From an uncultured Latescibacterota bacterium (GTDB lineage: Bacteria > Latescibacterota > UBA2968 > UBA8231): a DNA stretch of 64,000 nucleotides. A program made the translations under genes and the position numbers. Positions within the stretch are counted from its first letter, which is position 1. Each line of letters opens with the position of its first letter. The DNA lies in the NCBI GenBank assembly GCA_951813615.1, contig OX638377.1, forward strand, positions 930,001 through 994,000, read 5' to 3'. The notes below the pieces were generated by a model. It was not told the origin of the DNA and made no database searches. It saw only the letters and a program-made list of their open reading frames with translations. Below are positions 17,859-26,758 of this stretch, piece by piece.

Positions 17859-20228
17859 TCAGTAGGCCACCGGCACGATCCGCTGTACCGTCTCGGTCTG
17901 GGAGTCGCCGGCAATTTCAATCTGCACTAGATAGGTCCCGGGCTTCACGAGCGCACCGGCACCATCGCGGCCATCCCAAGTGAAGTGGTAGCGCTGTGCG
18001 AGCCCATCGCCGCTGTCGAGGATGCGCATTTTGCGACCGGCCAAGTCGTAGATGTGGACTCGTATTGGCCGCGGCGTCACTAGCTTGAGCGCGTCAAATT
18101 CAATGGCCAGCTCGTCGCCGACTCCATCGCCATTGGGCGTCAGCACGCGCGGCGAAAGGGCGAGGTTGGCCAGCAAGAGGTCGTTGATCGGCAATTGCAC
18201 GGAGACGGATTCGCTCGGCACATCGGCTTTGGCGTCGCCTTGGTCAACGAGCTGGCGCACATCGGTGCCGAGGTTGCTGTTGCCGAGGAAAAGGTCGAAG
18301 CGCGTCTGGTTTTGGTAAATGGTACTGCTGAACGAGAGCTCGATTAGCTGCGAGCGGCGGACTGTGGACGGCAGATCGACGACAAAACCCTCGTCAACTG
18401 GGGTGAGCACGACCTCCACCGGCTCGTCGCCCAACTTCAGACTGGTAAAATCAACGGGTACGGATGAGGTCATGGTCAGGCGGTCGAAGCCCTGCGAACG
18501 CCCGCCAAAGGTCGGCAGGACAAAGTACGTAAAGTCCTTCTTGACGCCTGGTTCGACTTGGCTGGGGAAGACCTCGGCGCGGGTTTCGAGGGCAATGGGA
18601 TTCTCCGTGTTCAGGTGTAGGGCGTTAATCGACGGTGCCGCGTTGGGATCACCCGAGATCAGGCGCAAGTCGAGCTGGGCATAGCGGCGCGGCGAGGGCG
18701 AGCTAAAGAGCGTGCCGGAAGTTACGTACGGATCGCTCCAGACGCTCCAGTCCGAGCCGACGGAAATCGTGGTTTCGGTCGGCCCACGCAAGCTCTTGGG
18801 CGTCTTTTCCCACTTCCGCTGAGTAATCTCTTTGCCCTTTTTGTCGAAGTAGTGAAGATTTTCGACGACTTCATTGCCGGTGCGGCTGCGCAGCTCGATG
18901 CGCGTGCCGGGCGGAATCTCGGCGTCCCACTCGACCGAGGTCAGGGCCTTGGCTGCGCCGAGGTCGAGGATCGGCGAGGTTAGCTGTAATTCGGCCGGAA
19001 AGCCCTCGCCGTAGATCTGAAACTCGCTAATCAGAGCGAAGAGGCGGTAGGTGCCGTGGGTGCCGGTGCGTTCACCGCCGTGGCGGGAGGAGGGAAAATA
19101 CTGCTTGATGTAGCGAATCTTCTGAAACTCGAATTGATGGTCGAAGTTGCGGATCGTCGTTTCGTTCAGCGGGCTGTCGTCAACAAAGGCGATTTCGTGG
19201 AAATTCAGGGTGCCGTCCGGGGCTATCGAGCCGTCGGAAGCGAGAAGCTGGTACCAGAAGAAATTGGCGTAGCGGCTGCGAATCCGCGATGGGGCACCAG
19301 CCGGCTCGCCGATGATGCGGATCTGGTCAATCCAGTAATGGGCCCCTAGGTCAAAAATGATGCGATTGAAGATATCGAAGCCAGTCTGGGTCTGGTGGTA
19401 AGTCTGCATGCCCCAGTTGGTGACAATGTCGCCGTCAACCATGTTCTCGCCACCGGAGAGCACGGCCTGCAAGTCGGTGATGATGTCGATATTGCCGCCG
19501 CGCTCAATGATCCCGAGGGAGATGTTGTCGCCGATGGTGGATACCGAAATCTCGGCTAGGCCGGCACCCTCGACGAACTTGGACAACTCAAGGCGGATGG
19601 TGCGGATCAGACCCGAGGATTCCTTGAACTCGCGGACCGTGCCATCGACAAAGCCACCGCCAATGTCGTCCGAGCCAGACGCGCTCAAACCCAAGGTTCG
19701 CTGGCGGGGGTCGAGGACGAGCTCGTAGCTCTCATTGAAGCCAATCCCCTTGGAGAGACTGTAGCCTAAAGTGCCTTCTACAGGCACCAAGGCGTTGGTA
19801 AAGAACTGCTCGCCGCTCGACAGCAGGATGGTGAAAAACTCAAAGGGCGGCGCGGACTTGTCGAAAGTGATGACGATTTCGGAGGCCGTCACCAAGCGGC
19901 CCAAGTCGAGTTCGATATAGGCTTTTTCAAGGCCGTCGGCCGGGTCGGGCGACCAACTCGTCGCTGGGTCGCCATCCATGATGCGGCTCGCGTCGCGGGC
20001 ATTGCTGCCGACGCGGCGGATGCCGCCGCCAAAGTGCTTGGCATTGCGCACGGCGTCGATGTTTTTGCGCACGGGCACGGGCTGGATGCGGCCGGTCGCT
20101 TGTAGTTCCACGGCACCGATCGGGTACTCCCACTCTTGCCAAGCAGAGCGGGAATTAAACGAGATGCGTTCGCCAAAGGCGGAACTGCTCAACGCTATAA
20201 CGAGGCATAGTGCGCGAGTGATTGTCAT
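17859..20228 (-). CDS. Secreted F5/8-type (discoidin) protein with C-terminal FlgD/Ig-like module, type II
   Basis: Secreted protein of about 789 residues. Start taken at 20228 (AGGA upstream; signal MTITRALCLVIALSSSAFG). Residues 10-60 carry the type-II signature (FNSRSAWQEWEYPIGAVEL, then FGGGIRRVGSN). A discoidin domain follows (ASRIMDGDPATSWSPDP ... IELDLGRLVTASEIVITFD), then a second discoidin-like region with a DGDIVTNWG core. The C-terminus has LTPNGDGVGDEL and a FlgD-like fold ending VPVAY. It is a close paralogue of 23308-25653. It sits 41 nt upstream of the type-I gene 16036-17817. Probable carbohydrate-binding surface protein; ligand unknown. Confidence 0.75.
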   Translation of the reverse strand: MTITRALCLVIALSSSAFGERISFNSRSAWQEWEYPIGAVELQATGRIQPVPVRKNIDAVRNAKHFGGGIRRVGSNARDASRIMDGDPATSWSPDPADGLEKAYIELDLGRLVTASEIVITFDKSAPPFEFFTILLSSGEQFFTNALVPVEGTLGYSLSKGIGFNESYELVLDPRQRTLGLSASGSDDIGGGFVDGTVREFKESSGLIRTIRLELSKFVEGAGLAEISVSTIGDNISLGIIERGGNIDIITDLQAVLSGGENMVDGDIVTNWGMQTYHQTQTGFDIFNRIIFDLGAHYWIDQIRIIGEPAGAPSRIRSRYANFFWYQLLASDGSIAPDGTLNFHEIAFVDDSPLNETTIRNFDHQFEFQKIRYIKQYFPSSRHGGERTGTHGTYRLFALISEFQIYGEGFPAELQLTSPILDLGAAKALTSVEWDAEIPPGTRIELRSRTGNEVVENLHYFDKKGKEITQRKWEKTPKSLRGPTETTISVGSDWSVWSDPYVTSGTLFSSPSPRRYAQLDLRLISGDPNAAPSINALHLNTENPIALETRAEVFPSQVEPGVKKDFTYFVLPTFGGRSQGFDRLTMTSSVPVDFTSLKLGDEPVEVVLTPVDEGFVVDLPSTVRRSQLIELSFSSTIYQNQTRFDLFLGNSNLGTDVRQLVDQGDAKADVPSESVSVQLPINDLLLANLALSPRVLTPNGDGVGDELAIEFDALKLVTPRPIRVHIYDLAGRKMRILDSGDGLAQRYHFTWDGRDGAGALVKPGTYLVQIEIAGDSQTETVQRIVPVAY

Positions 20229-20280
20229 AGCCACCATCCTAAAATCGACATGCCATAGTGGATGTCTGTGCGCCGCGCAC

Positions 20281-22080
20281 TCAGTACGCTAACCCCACCA
20301 GTAACGACCGGTCCTCAGAGCCGGTATCCGTAACAATGGAAAGGCGCAGGAGGTAGAGCCCGGGCGGTACCGTGGCTCCGTTCTCGTCCAAGCCGTCCCA
20401 AGTCACTTGCTGCGGCCCATTGATCGCACCGCTTTTTTGCAAGTGTCGCACTGGACGGCCCGCGAGGTCGTACACGATGAGGTCGGCGGGCACCTGCGAG
20501 AGGGCGCGCAACAAAATATAGGATACCTGTAGTTGGTCGTTGATTCCATCGCCGTTGGGGCTGAATACTGGTAAATCAGCCTTCAACTCGAGGACGAGTT
20601 CTTGGCGCAACGCGCCTTGGATGGACAAGCGGTCGGCCTGGGCTGCGGGGGTGGCGTCTCCGGGCACCACGTCTTGGCCGAGTTCGCCGGTCTGACTGTC
20701 GAAGACCTTGGCGAAGAAAGTGGTGCCATAGACCGTTACCATAGCCTCGAAGCGGATGCGCAAAAGCTGGCCCGATTCGGTCACTCGGTCGTCGGTCAGT
20801 TGGATGGCCAGCCTGTTCTCGTCCTGCGCATCCTCTTCTGTAAAGGCAACAGGTACCCCGTCTAGCTCGACGCTATTGACCGTCGCTTTGAAAGGCGTGC
20901 GGATTTCCACGCGGTCAAATCCGTTGTTGGTCTCGCCGAAAGTCGAGCGGATGTAGTAGTCGAAGGTGTTGCTCTCGCCGAGGGTGACCGTCGCTGGAGT
21001 GACTTCAGCCGTCAGCTCTTCGGCCAGCGTCGGGATCGAGTAGTCAAAGGAGAACGAATCGACAAAGGCCGACTGACGCGCGTCCTCGGACGAAAACAAT
21101 AAACGGAACTGGACATAGCGGCGGTTGCCCGGCGAGAGTAGATCGCCAAAGAAATCCTCGTATGGTGCCGACCAAGGGCTCCACTCGTCGATGTTGTCGA
21201 CGATCTCGCCCTTATTGGACGAGGTCAGATCGTCGTACTCGTCGGCTGCCTCGGGTGAGCCTATCGGTAAGATGGGCTCTTCCTGTCGATCCTCACCCTC
21301 GAAGATATCGGTTTTGCGATAGTAAATTTTTGGGTCGGGCACCGAGCCCGTACGCGTCTGCAATACCACCTCAGTCAAAGGGTCGAAGCGGGTCTGCAAG
21401 CGAATTTGGCCAAAGTTGGCCGTCTCTCCGAGGTCGACGACTTCGGAGAGATAACTGCCGGTGGGCGCGAAGCCATCGCCAAACACCTCGACTTCCTCGA
21501 CGATGAACTCTTGTCCCGAGCGGCTAATTAGGCGAATAAAGCGCACGAACTGGAGGGGGATCTGAGCGTCGATGTCCGATTCACCCTGTTCGAGATTAGC
21601 GCTGACTTGGTTGATGAAGGCGATCGGACGGTCTTCGCGCAGTTGCGCGGGGTCACCGTCGTGAACAAAAAGCTCATAGGCGCGGAGGAAAATATCGGGA
21701 TTGCCCTGAAAGCGAATGCGGTTGATCGGCAGGATTGCGCCTAAGTCGATCACCATAGAGGTGCCATCGGGTCGTCGCTCGCGGGTGACGCGCCAAAAGG
21801 TCTCGGCATTGCCGTCGGTGAGCAGGCCGGTCAGATCCTCGCGCGACTGGGGTGAGGAGATGTTTCCACCCCGCCGCCTCAGGGTGAGGTTTTCGACGGC
21901 ATTGGTAGTCGAGTCCACCACGGCCGGGAGTAGGATGGATTCGTCAGTGGTGAGTCCGGTCAGTTCGCCGACATTGTCCCAGGCAAAACCAGAGCCTCCG
22001 GCGGTCCACACCTCCACAGCGCTGGCCGCTTTGGTGCTCAACAGAATGCAGATCAACAGCCTAAATCGCCATTTGCACAT
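20281..22080 (-). CDS. Secreted F5/8-type (discoidin) protein with C-terminal FlgD/Ig-like module, type I copy 2
   Basis: About 599 residues, the paralogue of 16036-17817: SEVVDLGETANFGQI matches SQVIDLGEAANFGPV, and both have ATVTLGESNTF-like linkers and the SPNGDGINDQL module ending VGLAY. The open frame extends to 22131, but that ATG lies inside the terminator hairpin 22112-22145. I therefore use ATG 22080 (AGAGG 11 nt upstream), which gives signal MCKWRFRLLICILLSTKAASA. The discoidin region spans about residues 55-200 (LTGLLTDGNAETFWRVTRE, MVIDLGAILPINRIRF). It lies downstream of the CBM9-like gene 22181-23092. Confidence 0.75.
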   Translation of the reverse strand: MCKWRFRLLICILLSTKAASAVEVWTAGGSGFAWDNVGELTGLTTDESILLPAVVDSTTNAVENLTLRRRGGNISSPQSREDLTGLLTDGNAETFWRVTRERRPDGTSMVIDLGAILPINRIRFQGNPDIFLRAYELFVHDGDPAQLREDRPIAFINQVSANLEQGESDIDAQIPLQFVRFIRLISRSGQEFIVEEVEVFGDGFAPTGSYLSEVVDLGETANFGQIRLQTRFDPLTEVVLQTRTGSVPDPKIYYRKTDIFEGEDRQEEPILPIGSPEAADEYDDLTSSNKGEIVDNIDEWSPWSAPYEDFFGDLLSPGNRRYVQFRLLFSSEDARQSAFVDSFSFDYSIPTLAEELTAEVTPATVTLGESNTFDYYIRSTFGETNNGFDRVEIRTPFKATVNSVELDGVPVAFTEEDAQDENRLAIQLTDDRVTESGQLLRIRFEAMVTVYGTTFFAKVFDSQTGELGQDVVPGDATPAAQADRLSIQGALRQELVLELKADLPVFSPNGDGINDQLQVSYILLRALSQVPADLIVYDLAGRPVRHLQKSGAINGPQQVTWDGLDENGATVPPGLYLLRLSIVTDTGSEDRSLLVGLAY

Positions 22081-22111
22081 AGCGCGTGTCGCCTCTTGTC
22101 CCATAGACAAA

Positions 22112-22145
22112 ACAAGGGGAGGGGAATCCATTCCCCTCCCCTTGT
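22112..22145 (-). terminator. Hairpin terminator after the CBM9-like gene
   Basis: Perfect 15-bp stem (ACAAGGGGAGGGGAA at 22112-22126, complement at 22131-22145) with a 4-nt loop TCCA, 36 nt past the stop of 22181-23092. The following minus-strand bases (TTTGTC) are only weakly T-rich, so it may attenuate rather than fully stop transcription into 20281-22080. Confidence 0.7.
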
Positions 22146-22180
22146 GAACTTAACTTAAGACGAAGATTGTGAAGCTTGGT

Positions 22181-23092
22181 TTAGAGCTCTTCGCCTACTA
22201 GCGACTTGACCTGGCCCCAAGAGGTCTCTTCAACCGCCGTGTCCACAGCTTCAATCGGCGTCAGGAAGATATCGGGCATGCCGCCGCTGTTCATAAACTG
22301 CTCGGCCATGCTGTACTGAGCCTGCCAGAAGAAACCGTTCTCGCAGCACTCCTCAGAAAGCGGATCGTTGCCATTGGCGTTGAGACCTTCGTCGGCGTCG
22401 TCAACCGAGATCGACATGCCGATGGTCTGCTCGGCCGCGAGCGTCCACACTGTGCTGGCGTCCGGGCCGCCGCTGATCGAGATCGGGTCCATCAATTCGG
22501 CGCTGAACTCGTAGTAGTACTCTTGGCCTTGGTTGACCTGACCGGCCTCGACGAAGTCGGTGTGGGTCCACCAGAAATTCAGGGCGTCCTGCTCGAAATT
22601 GCCCAGCGCGCCGTTGTACATCTGGACGCGCGAGAACTGCTCGGAGAAGCTCAGGCACATCTGGTAGGCCGGCTGCAAGTCTTGGTCGTTGGGTGCCGAG
22701 TACGGGCCGCCGCCTTGGTTATCGGGGTCAAAGTGCACTTCGCAGTTGTCATCGCGGAAAGTGCAGGCGGGGTTCTTATCGACGATCAGGAAGTCGTCGT
22801 GGACGTGAATCATGGCGTGGACGCGGTTGTTGGCGTCGCTCCAGCCAATGATTAGGTCGATGAACAGGTCATCGGCGTCGTCGGCACCGCCGGTCAGCGG
22901 ACTCATGTCCTCAATGGTGACCTCAAAGCTGCGATCAACCCAAGCCCAGTCGGAATTGTCGCCATCGATGGTGGGCAGGGCGTTGCTAGGGATACCTACG
23001 GCGAAATAGAGCGGTACTTCAGCCGGCTCCTGCGCGAAGGCAGCACCAGCGACGAGCAATGTGCCTAGACTTAAAGCTAGGATCTTGCGCAT
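22181..23092 (-). CDS. CBM9/DOMON-like secreted protein (303 aa)
   Basis: Secreted protein with signal MRKILALSLGTLLVAGAAFA. The mature N-terminus PLYFAVGIPSNALPTIDGDNSDW is the usual opening of CBM9-like domains (short strand, then IDGxxxDW), which suggests binding of carbohydrate or another small ligand. Conserved features include CTFRDDNCEVHFDPDNQGG and ECCENGFFW, with paired Cys that may form disulfides. The paralogue at 31750-32667 is similar over its whole length (roughly 70% by eye). It has a strong GAGGAGG site. Its leader holds an extended Shine-Dalgarno motif and a hairpin with a U-tract (separate entries), and a strong hairpin follows, so it appears to have its own transcript and is probably abundantly expressed. 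Confidence 0.75.
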   Translation of the reverse strand: MRKILALSLGTLLVAGAAFAQEPAEVPLYFAVGIPSNALPTIDGDNSDWAWVDRSFEVTIEDMSPLTGGADDADDLFIDLIIGWSDANNRVHAMIHVHDDFLIVDKNPACTFRDDNCEVHFDPDNQGGGPYSAPNDQDLQPAYQMCLSFSEQFSRVQMYNGALGNFEQDALNFWWTHTDFVEAGQVNQGQEYYYEFSAELMDPISISGGPDASTVWTLAAEQTIGMSISVDDADEGLNANGNDPLSEECCENGFFWQAQYSMAEQFMNSGGMPDIFLTPIEAVDTAVEETSWGQVKSLVGEEL

Positions 23093-23130
23093 TGTTAAAT
23101 CCTCCTCGAAAGGGTTGTTACGTGAAAATT

Positions 23131-23163
23131 AAAAAAAGGCCCGCCACAAGGCTTTTAGCGGGC
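23131..23163 (-). terminator. Rho-independent terminator or leader attenuator upstream of the CBM9-like gene
   Basis: On the minus strand a GCCCGC/GCGGGC stem (23163-23158 with 23144-23139) with a 13-nt loop is followed by CTTTTTTTAATTTT, a textbook terminator. It lies 145 nt past the 23308-25653 stop and only 38 nt before the 23092 start codon. If the promoter at 23256-23284 is real, it is a terminator inside the leader of 22181-23092, that is, an attenuator. Otherwise it ends the upstream gene. Confidence 0.75.
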
Positions 23164-23206
23164 GGAATTATGAGGCTTTTCAAGAGTGTTGCGGTTGATA
23201 CTGCGA

Positions 23207-23216
23207 ACCTCCTTTC
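23207..23216 (-). promoter_or_regulatory. Extended Shine-Dalgarno-like leader motif without a start codon
   Basis: The minus strand reads GAAAGGAGGT, complementary to ten bases of a standard 16S 3' end. No ATG, GTG or TTG follows within 12 nt, and the gene start is 115 nt downstream. The same decamer occurs at 31664-31673, upstream of the paralogous gene. It resembles the mRNA-stabilising 'STAB-SD' of Bacillus cry3A leaders; function here is inferred. Confidence 0.5.
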
Positions 23217-23255
23217 ACCGGTAATTGTTGGGCCATTTTCTCATAATAGTCGATA

Positions 23256-23284
23256 AATAGAATAAACATGCGTTTACTTGTCAA
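23256..23284 (-). promoter_or_regulatory. Candidate sigma70-type promoter for the CBM9-like gene
   Basis: Minus strand TTGACA (23284-23279), a 17-nt spacer, then TCTATT (23261-23256, 4 of 6 matches to TATAAT). It lies in the AT-rich gap after the 23308-25653 stop. It would give a leader of about 155 nt containing the extended Shine-Dalgarno motif and the hairpin. The -10 is weak. Confidence 0.4.
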
Positions 23285-23307
23285 GATTTTTTTACCTACT
23301 AACCCCC

Positions 23308-25653
23308 TTAGTAAGCCACCGAAATGAGCGCTTGCACTTTCTCGTCGCCGGCGTCACCCTCGACGAGAACTTCGAGCACGTACAGGCCTGGGGCCACCCG
23401 ATCACCTCGGCTGTCGCGGCCATCCCAAACGAGCTCGCGCTGGCCGGCGTGGCTGTCTTCGCTGCGGTCGTACACTGGCTGGCCGGCGAGGTCGTACAGG
23501 CGCAGGCGCAAGGGACGCGGTGCGAGCACATTGACCAGCGCGACCTCCAGCGTCAGTTCGTCGTTGATCCCGTCGCCGTTGGGGGTGATCGCCTTGGACG
23601 AGAGGGACATATTGGCGAGTAGCTCTTGGGAGACCGGCAAGCTGACGACGTTGGTATTGCTCTCGACCAAGTCGGTGGCATCGCCCGGGTCCACGCGCTG
23701 CCGCACGCTCTCGTCTTGGCGGCTGTCCTGCAAAAAGACGTCAAAGCGCGTCGATTGCCGGAATACGGAGGATGCAAACCTTAGCTCAATGAGTTGGTCG
23801 TTGCGGATGCGGTTGGGCAGATGGACTAGGAAACCGCTCGCGGTGGTGTCTAGCTGCGCGTCGAGCGCGGTGCCATTGTGCGCGACGCTGGTAAATTGTA
23901 CCGGTGTATCCGACTCGACGGCGAGGCGGTCGAAGCCGCTGGCGTTTTCGGGCCGCAAGTAATAGGTAAACTCCGTCAGTACTCCCGGTAGGGCCTGCTG
24001 AGGAGAAATTTCGCCGAGTACGCGGCCGGCGAGGGGCTGGGTGAAATTGACGGCCAAGTGGTCCAGAAAAGCCGCCACAGTCGGCGACTCCGAGGTCATG
24101 CGCACGTCGATTTCGAGGTAGCGGCGCGGCGAGGGCGAGAGAAAACCCTCGCCCGAGAAGCTGTAAATGCGGCTCCATGCACTCCAATCGCCGCCCGCGG
24201 CGAGGGTGGTGTCAATAGGGCCTTTGAAACTGGGAATGAGCTTGTTGTACTTCCTCTCGGTAACTTCCTTGCCGTTTTTGTCGCGGTACGTGTACGTCTC
24301 GATGACCTCATTGCCTGTACGGGTGCGAATCTCGATCCGCGTACCGAGCGGCTCGTCTCCGCTCCACTCCACGGAGTTGAGGTTTTTGCCTGCACTCAAG
24401 TCGATTAAGGGCGAGCGGAAACTGACCTCTGACGGGAACCCCTCGCCGAAAATCTGGATTTCGTCGGTGGTCCCACCCGCGCCGCAGCCGGGGACTCTGT
24501 TGATGCCGCCCTCCTCGCCGAGCCGTTGCAAGGAAAAGCAACTGGTGTCCCAGTACTTCCAGAAGATGCGGACAAAGCGCGTCGGCAGCAGATCGAAGTG
24601 GTGATCAACCAAGCCCTTGGAGGTCTGACTCCCAGGCGAGGCACCGGAAAAGTGCTTGGTCCACAGGCGGGTGCCGTCGGGCGCAAGCGAGCCGTCCGAG
24701 GTCATAAACTCGTAAAAGCGGAAGTCCCAGCGCCGGCGGTGAACATAGTGATTGGTGGTGATGCCGCCGCCAAAGCCGGAGCGCACCACTACGCCGCCGA
24801 TAATCCGCGTTTGATCGACCCAATAGACCGCGCCCAAGTCGAGGATCATGTGAGCGAGGATGTCGGTGAGACCTCTAGAGGCCGTGCCAGCACGCCAGCG
24901 CTCGTACAGGTCTCCATCGAACAAAGCCCGTGCCTTACCTAAAGGCTGCGAGTCGTTACTGGCGAGATTGATGTTAATATCAACGCCCCCACCACGCTCC
25001 AACAACCCAAGGGCGATGTTGTCGCCGATGGTCTCGACTTCGACCTCGGCGAGGCGGGCATCGGGCGCTAGGAGCAGTGGCTCAAAGCGGATAAATTGGA
25101 TCGGCTCGGCGTCGATTTGCTCTATTTGGTACGTCACCCGATGGCGGACGTTCTCCTTGAAGCGCTCCTTGGTGCGGTAGACGAGAGAGCCTTCGATGGG
25201 CGCGGCGATAAAGTCGGTCTCCGGCTCGCCGGTCGAGATCAGGAGGTCGAAAAGTTCAAAGGGCGGAGCCTCCGCGTCGAATACCAAAGTGACGCTTCTG
25301 GCCGAGACCGCACGGCCCAAGTCAATCTCGATAAACCACTCGTCCGGGTCGGCCTCTGGATCGGGTGCCCAGCCGGTCGCTGGGTTGCCGTCAATAGCCA
25401 AACGAGCGGTATTGAGGTTGGAACCCGCGTTGCGGATACCGCCGCCGAATTCGTCTAAATCACGCACGGCGTCGGTGCCCTTCTCAATTCGGGTTGGCTG
25501 GATCGTGCCCGACGGCGTCAATTCCACCGCGCCCAAGGGCAGATCCTCCCATTGCCGCCACTCGCGTGCCGAGTCGTAGCGTATCTGGTCGGCTGCTAGG
25601 GGATAGCTACTGCCCAAGACCAAGACGGCGGCGAGGGCCATGCGAAAATTCAT
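23308..25653 (-). CDS. Secreted F5/8-type (discoidin) protein with C-terminal FlgD/Ig-like module, type II copy 2
   Basis: Secreted, 781 residues, signal MALAAVLVLGSSYPLAADQ after a short N-terminus. ATG 25653 is supported by AAGG 8 nt upstream. It is the paralogue of 17859-20228: SAREWRQWEDLPLGAVEL and FGGGIRNAGSN match that gene's opening. The discoidin region is LAIDGNPATGWAPDP ... IEIDLGRAVSARSVTLVFD. The tail has ITPNGDGINDEL and ends ALISVAY. It is the first gene of the minus-strand surface cluster, divergent from the plus-strand operon at 25847, so the gap 25654-25846 should hold the promoters of both. Confidence 0.75.
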   Translation of the reverse strand: MNFRMALAAVLVLGSSYPLAADQIRYDSAREWRQWEDLPLGAVELTPSGTIQPTRIEKGTDAVRDLDEFGGGIRNAGSNLNTARLAIDGNPATGWAPDPEADPDEWFIEIDLGRAVSARSVTLVFDAEAPPFELFDLLISTGEPETDFIAAPIEGSLVYRTKERFKENVRHRVTYQIEQIDAEPIQFIRFEPLLLAPDARLAEVEVETIGDNIALGLLERGGGVDININLASNDSQPLGKARALFDGDLYERWRAGTASRGLTDILAHMILDLGAVYWVDQTRIIGGVVVRSGFGGGITTNHYVHRRRWDFRFYEFMTSDGSLAPDGTRLWTKHFSGASPGSQTSKGLVDHHFDLLPTRFVRIFWKYWDTSCFSLQRLGEEGGINRVPGCGAGGTTDEIQIFGEGFPSEVSFRSPLIDLSAGKNLNSVEWSGDEPLGTRIEIRTRTGNEVIETYTYRDKNGKEVTERKYNKLIPSFKGPIDTTLAAGGDWSAWSRIYSFSGEGFLSPSPRRYLEIDVRMTSESPTVAAFLDHLAVNFTQPLAGRVLGEISPQQALPGVLTEFTYYLRPENASGFDRLAVESDTPVQFTSVAHNGTALDAQLDTTASGFLVHLPNRIRNDQLIELRFASSVFRQSTRFDVFLQDSRQDESVRQRVDPGDATDLVESNTNVVSLPVSQELLANMSLSSKAITPNGDGINDELTLEVALVNVLAPRPLRLRLYDLAGQPVYDRSEDSHAGQRELVWDGRDSRGDRVAPGLYVLEVLVEGDAGDEKVQALISVAY

Positions 25654-25846
25654 AAATGCCTTCTTTTATACACGTATCGCAGAGGATGAACGTCCCAATC
25701 GCTCACTTAAAATATATATGTTAAAAATACCTGTGGCGCAGAGCAAGGCAAATGGGTTGCCCGCAGGCTGGAGCGGAATTTCCGCTCTGTTTGTATCTTA
25801 CTTTACCAACAACCCGCACCAAGTTCTTTCTGGAGAATGTGCCGAT
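25654..25846. promoter_or_regulatory. Divergent intergenic region with a 17-bp palindrome
   Basis: 193-bp gap between the divergent starts at 25653 (minus) and 25847 (plus). It contains an AT-rich tract (TTAAAATATATATG near 25705) and a palindrome GAGCGGAATTTCCGCTC at 25771-25787 (8-bp arms around one base), 60 nt before the plus-strand start. The palindrome could be an operator; no regulator gene is nearby. Confidence 0.4.
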
Positions 25847-26758
25847 ATGATTGGTCGAATTGCCCTCTGCGTGCTGATCGCCCTGCCGGTCTGTGCTCAA
25901 GACGAGATAGTCGAGCGGACCGTCAACCTGCCCACGGGTTGGCCCACCGCCATGGTCCTAGTGCCGGCCGGGTTTTTTCCCCGGGGCATGGAAGGCGAAG
26001 CCTTTGACGAACAGCCCGTGCGCGATATCTACCTCGACGCGTACCTGATCGACAAATACGAGGTCACAGTGGCGCAATGGGGAGAGTACCAGCGCGACAC
26101 GGGTGCGCTGATCCCGGAGTGGACCCTGCAGAATACGGTCGCGCGACAAAACCATCCCATCACGCTGGTGACGTGGTACGACGCCGCGGCTTTCTGCCAG
26201 TGGGCTGGCAAGCGACTGCCCACGGAGGCCGAGTGGGAGCGCGGCGCGCGCTGCGACGACGGTCGCAAGTATCCTTGGGGCGACGGCCTCGATGCCTTTC
26301 GCGCCAATTACTTCCAAAGCGACGATCCGTTTGAGCGCGGCTTTGGGGCCATCCTCAGCACCAACCCGGTCGGCTTTTTCGATGGTTCCAATAGGGACGG
26401 CTACCAAACGCGAGATGGCTCCAGTCCCTTTGGGGCCTACGACATGGTGGGCAATGTTTTCGAGTGGACCAACGACTGGTACCATCCGAACTACTACACC
26501 GTTGGCCCAGACATCAATCCCCAAGGCCCGGACGAAGGAGTCGTCAAGGCCGTTCGCGGCGGCTCGTACGCAATTGACGCCAGCCACGTGCGGCCTTCAT
26601 ACCGAGCGCGGGATGCCCCGAACTTCAAAGGCCCAGATGTAGGGTTTCGCTGTGCTGGTAGCGCCAACCTAGGCATGGGCACGATGCTGCGTCGCGAGAC
26701 GTGGGGCACGATAAAGAACTCCTCGCGACTATGGCTCAAAGGGGGTAACGATGAATAA
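25847..26758 (+). CDS. Sulfatase-modifying-factor (FGE-like) domain protein lacking the active-site Cys pair
   Basis: Secreted protein of 303 residues; start at ATG 25847, giving signal MIGRIALCVLIALPVCAQ. The fold signature is complete: MVLVPAGFFPRG, YEVTVAQWGEY, ITLVTWYDAAAFCQWAGKRL-PTEAEWE, GNVFEWTNDW, VRGGSY near residue 234 and VGFRCAG at the end. In true formylglycine-generating enzymes the segment after GGSY carries two cysteines; here it reads AIDASHVRPSYRARD with none. It is therefore probably a non-catalytic ligand-binding or structural relative. The stop overlaps the start of the di-haem peroxidase gene by 8 nt, so the two are coupled and likely act together outside the cytoplasm. 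Confidence 0.85.
   Translation: MIGRIALCVLIALPVCAQDEIVERTVNLPTGWPTAMVLVPAGFFPRGMEGEAFDEQPVRDIYLDAYLIDKYEVTVAQWGEYQRDTGALIPEWTLQNTVARQNHPITLVTWYDAAAFCQWAGKRLPTEAEWERGARCDDGRKYPWGDGLDAFRANYFQSDDPFERGFGAILSTNPVGFFDGSNRDGYQTRDGSSPFGAYDMVGNVFEWTNDWYHPNYYTVGPDINPQGPDEGVVKAVRGGSYAIDASHVRPSYRARDAPNFKGPDVGFRCAGSANLGMGTMLRRETWGTIKNSSRLWLKGGNDE

Noticed and set aside
22081..22131. Longer start for the discoidin type I copy 2 gene
   Set aside because: The ATG at 22131 lies inside a 15-bp terminator stem and puts 17 non-signal residues ahead of a good signal peptide.
16036..25653. Type IX secretion cargo
   Set aside because: The C-terminal PNGDG modules resemble FlgD/Ig-like and gliding-type domains, but no Por/Gld/Spr secretion genes are visible, so the export route cannot be assigned.
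25847..26758. True formylglycine-generating enzyme for a sulfatase system
   Set aside because: The two active-site cysteines are absent and no sulfatase gene is present in the window.
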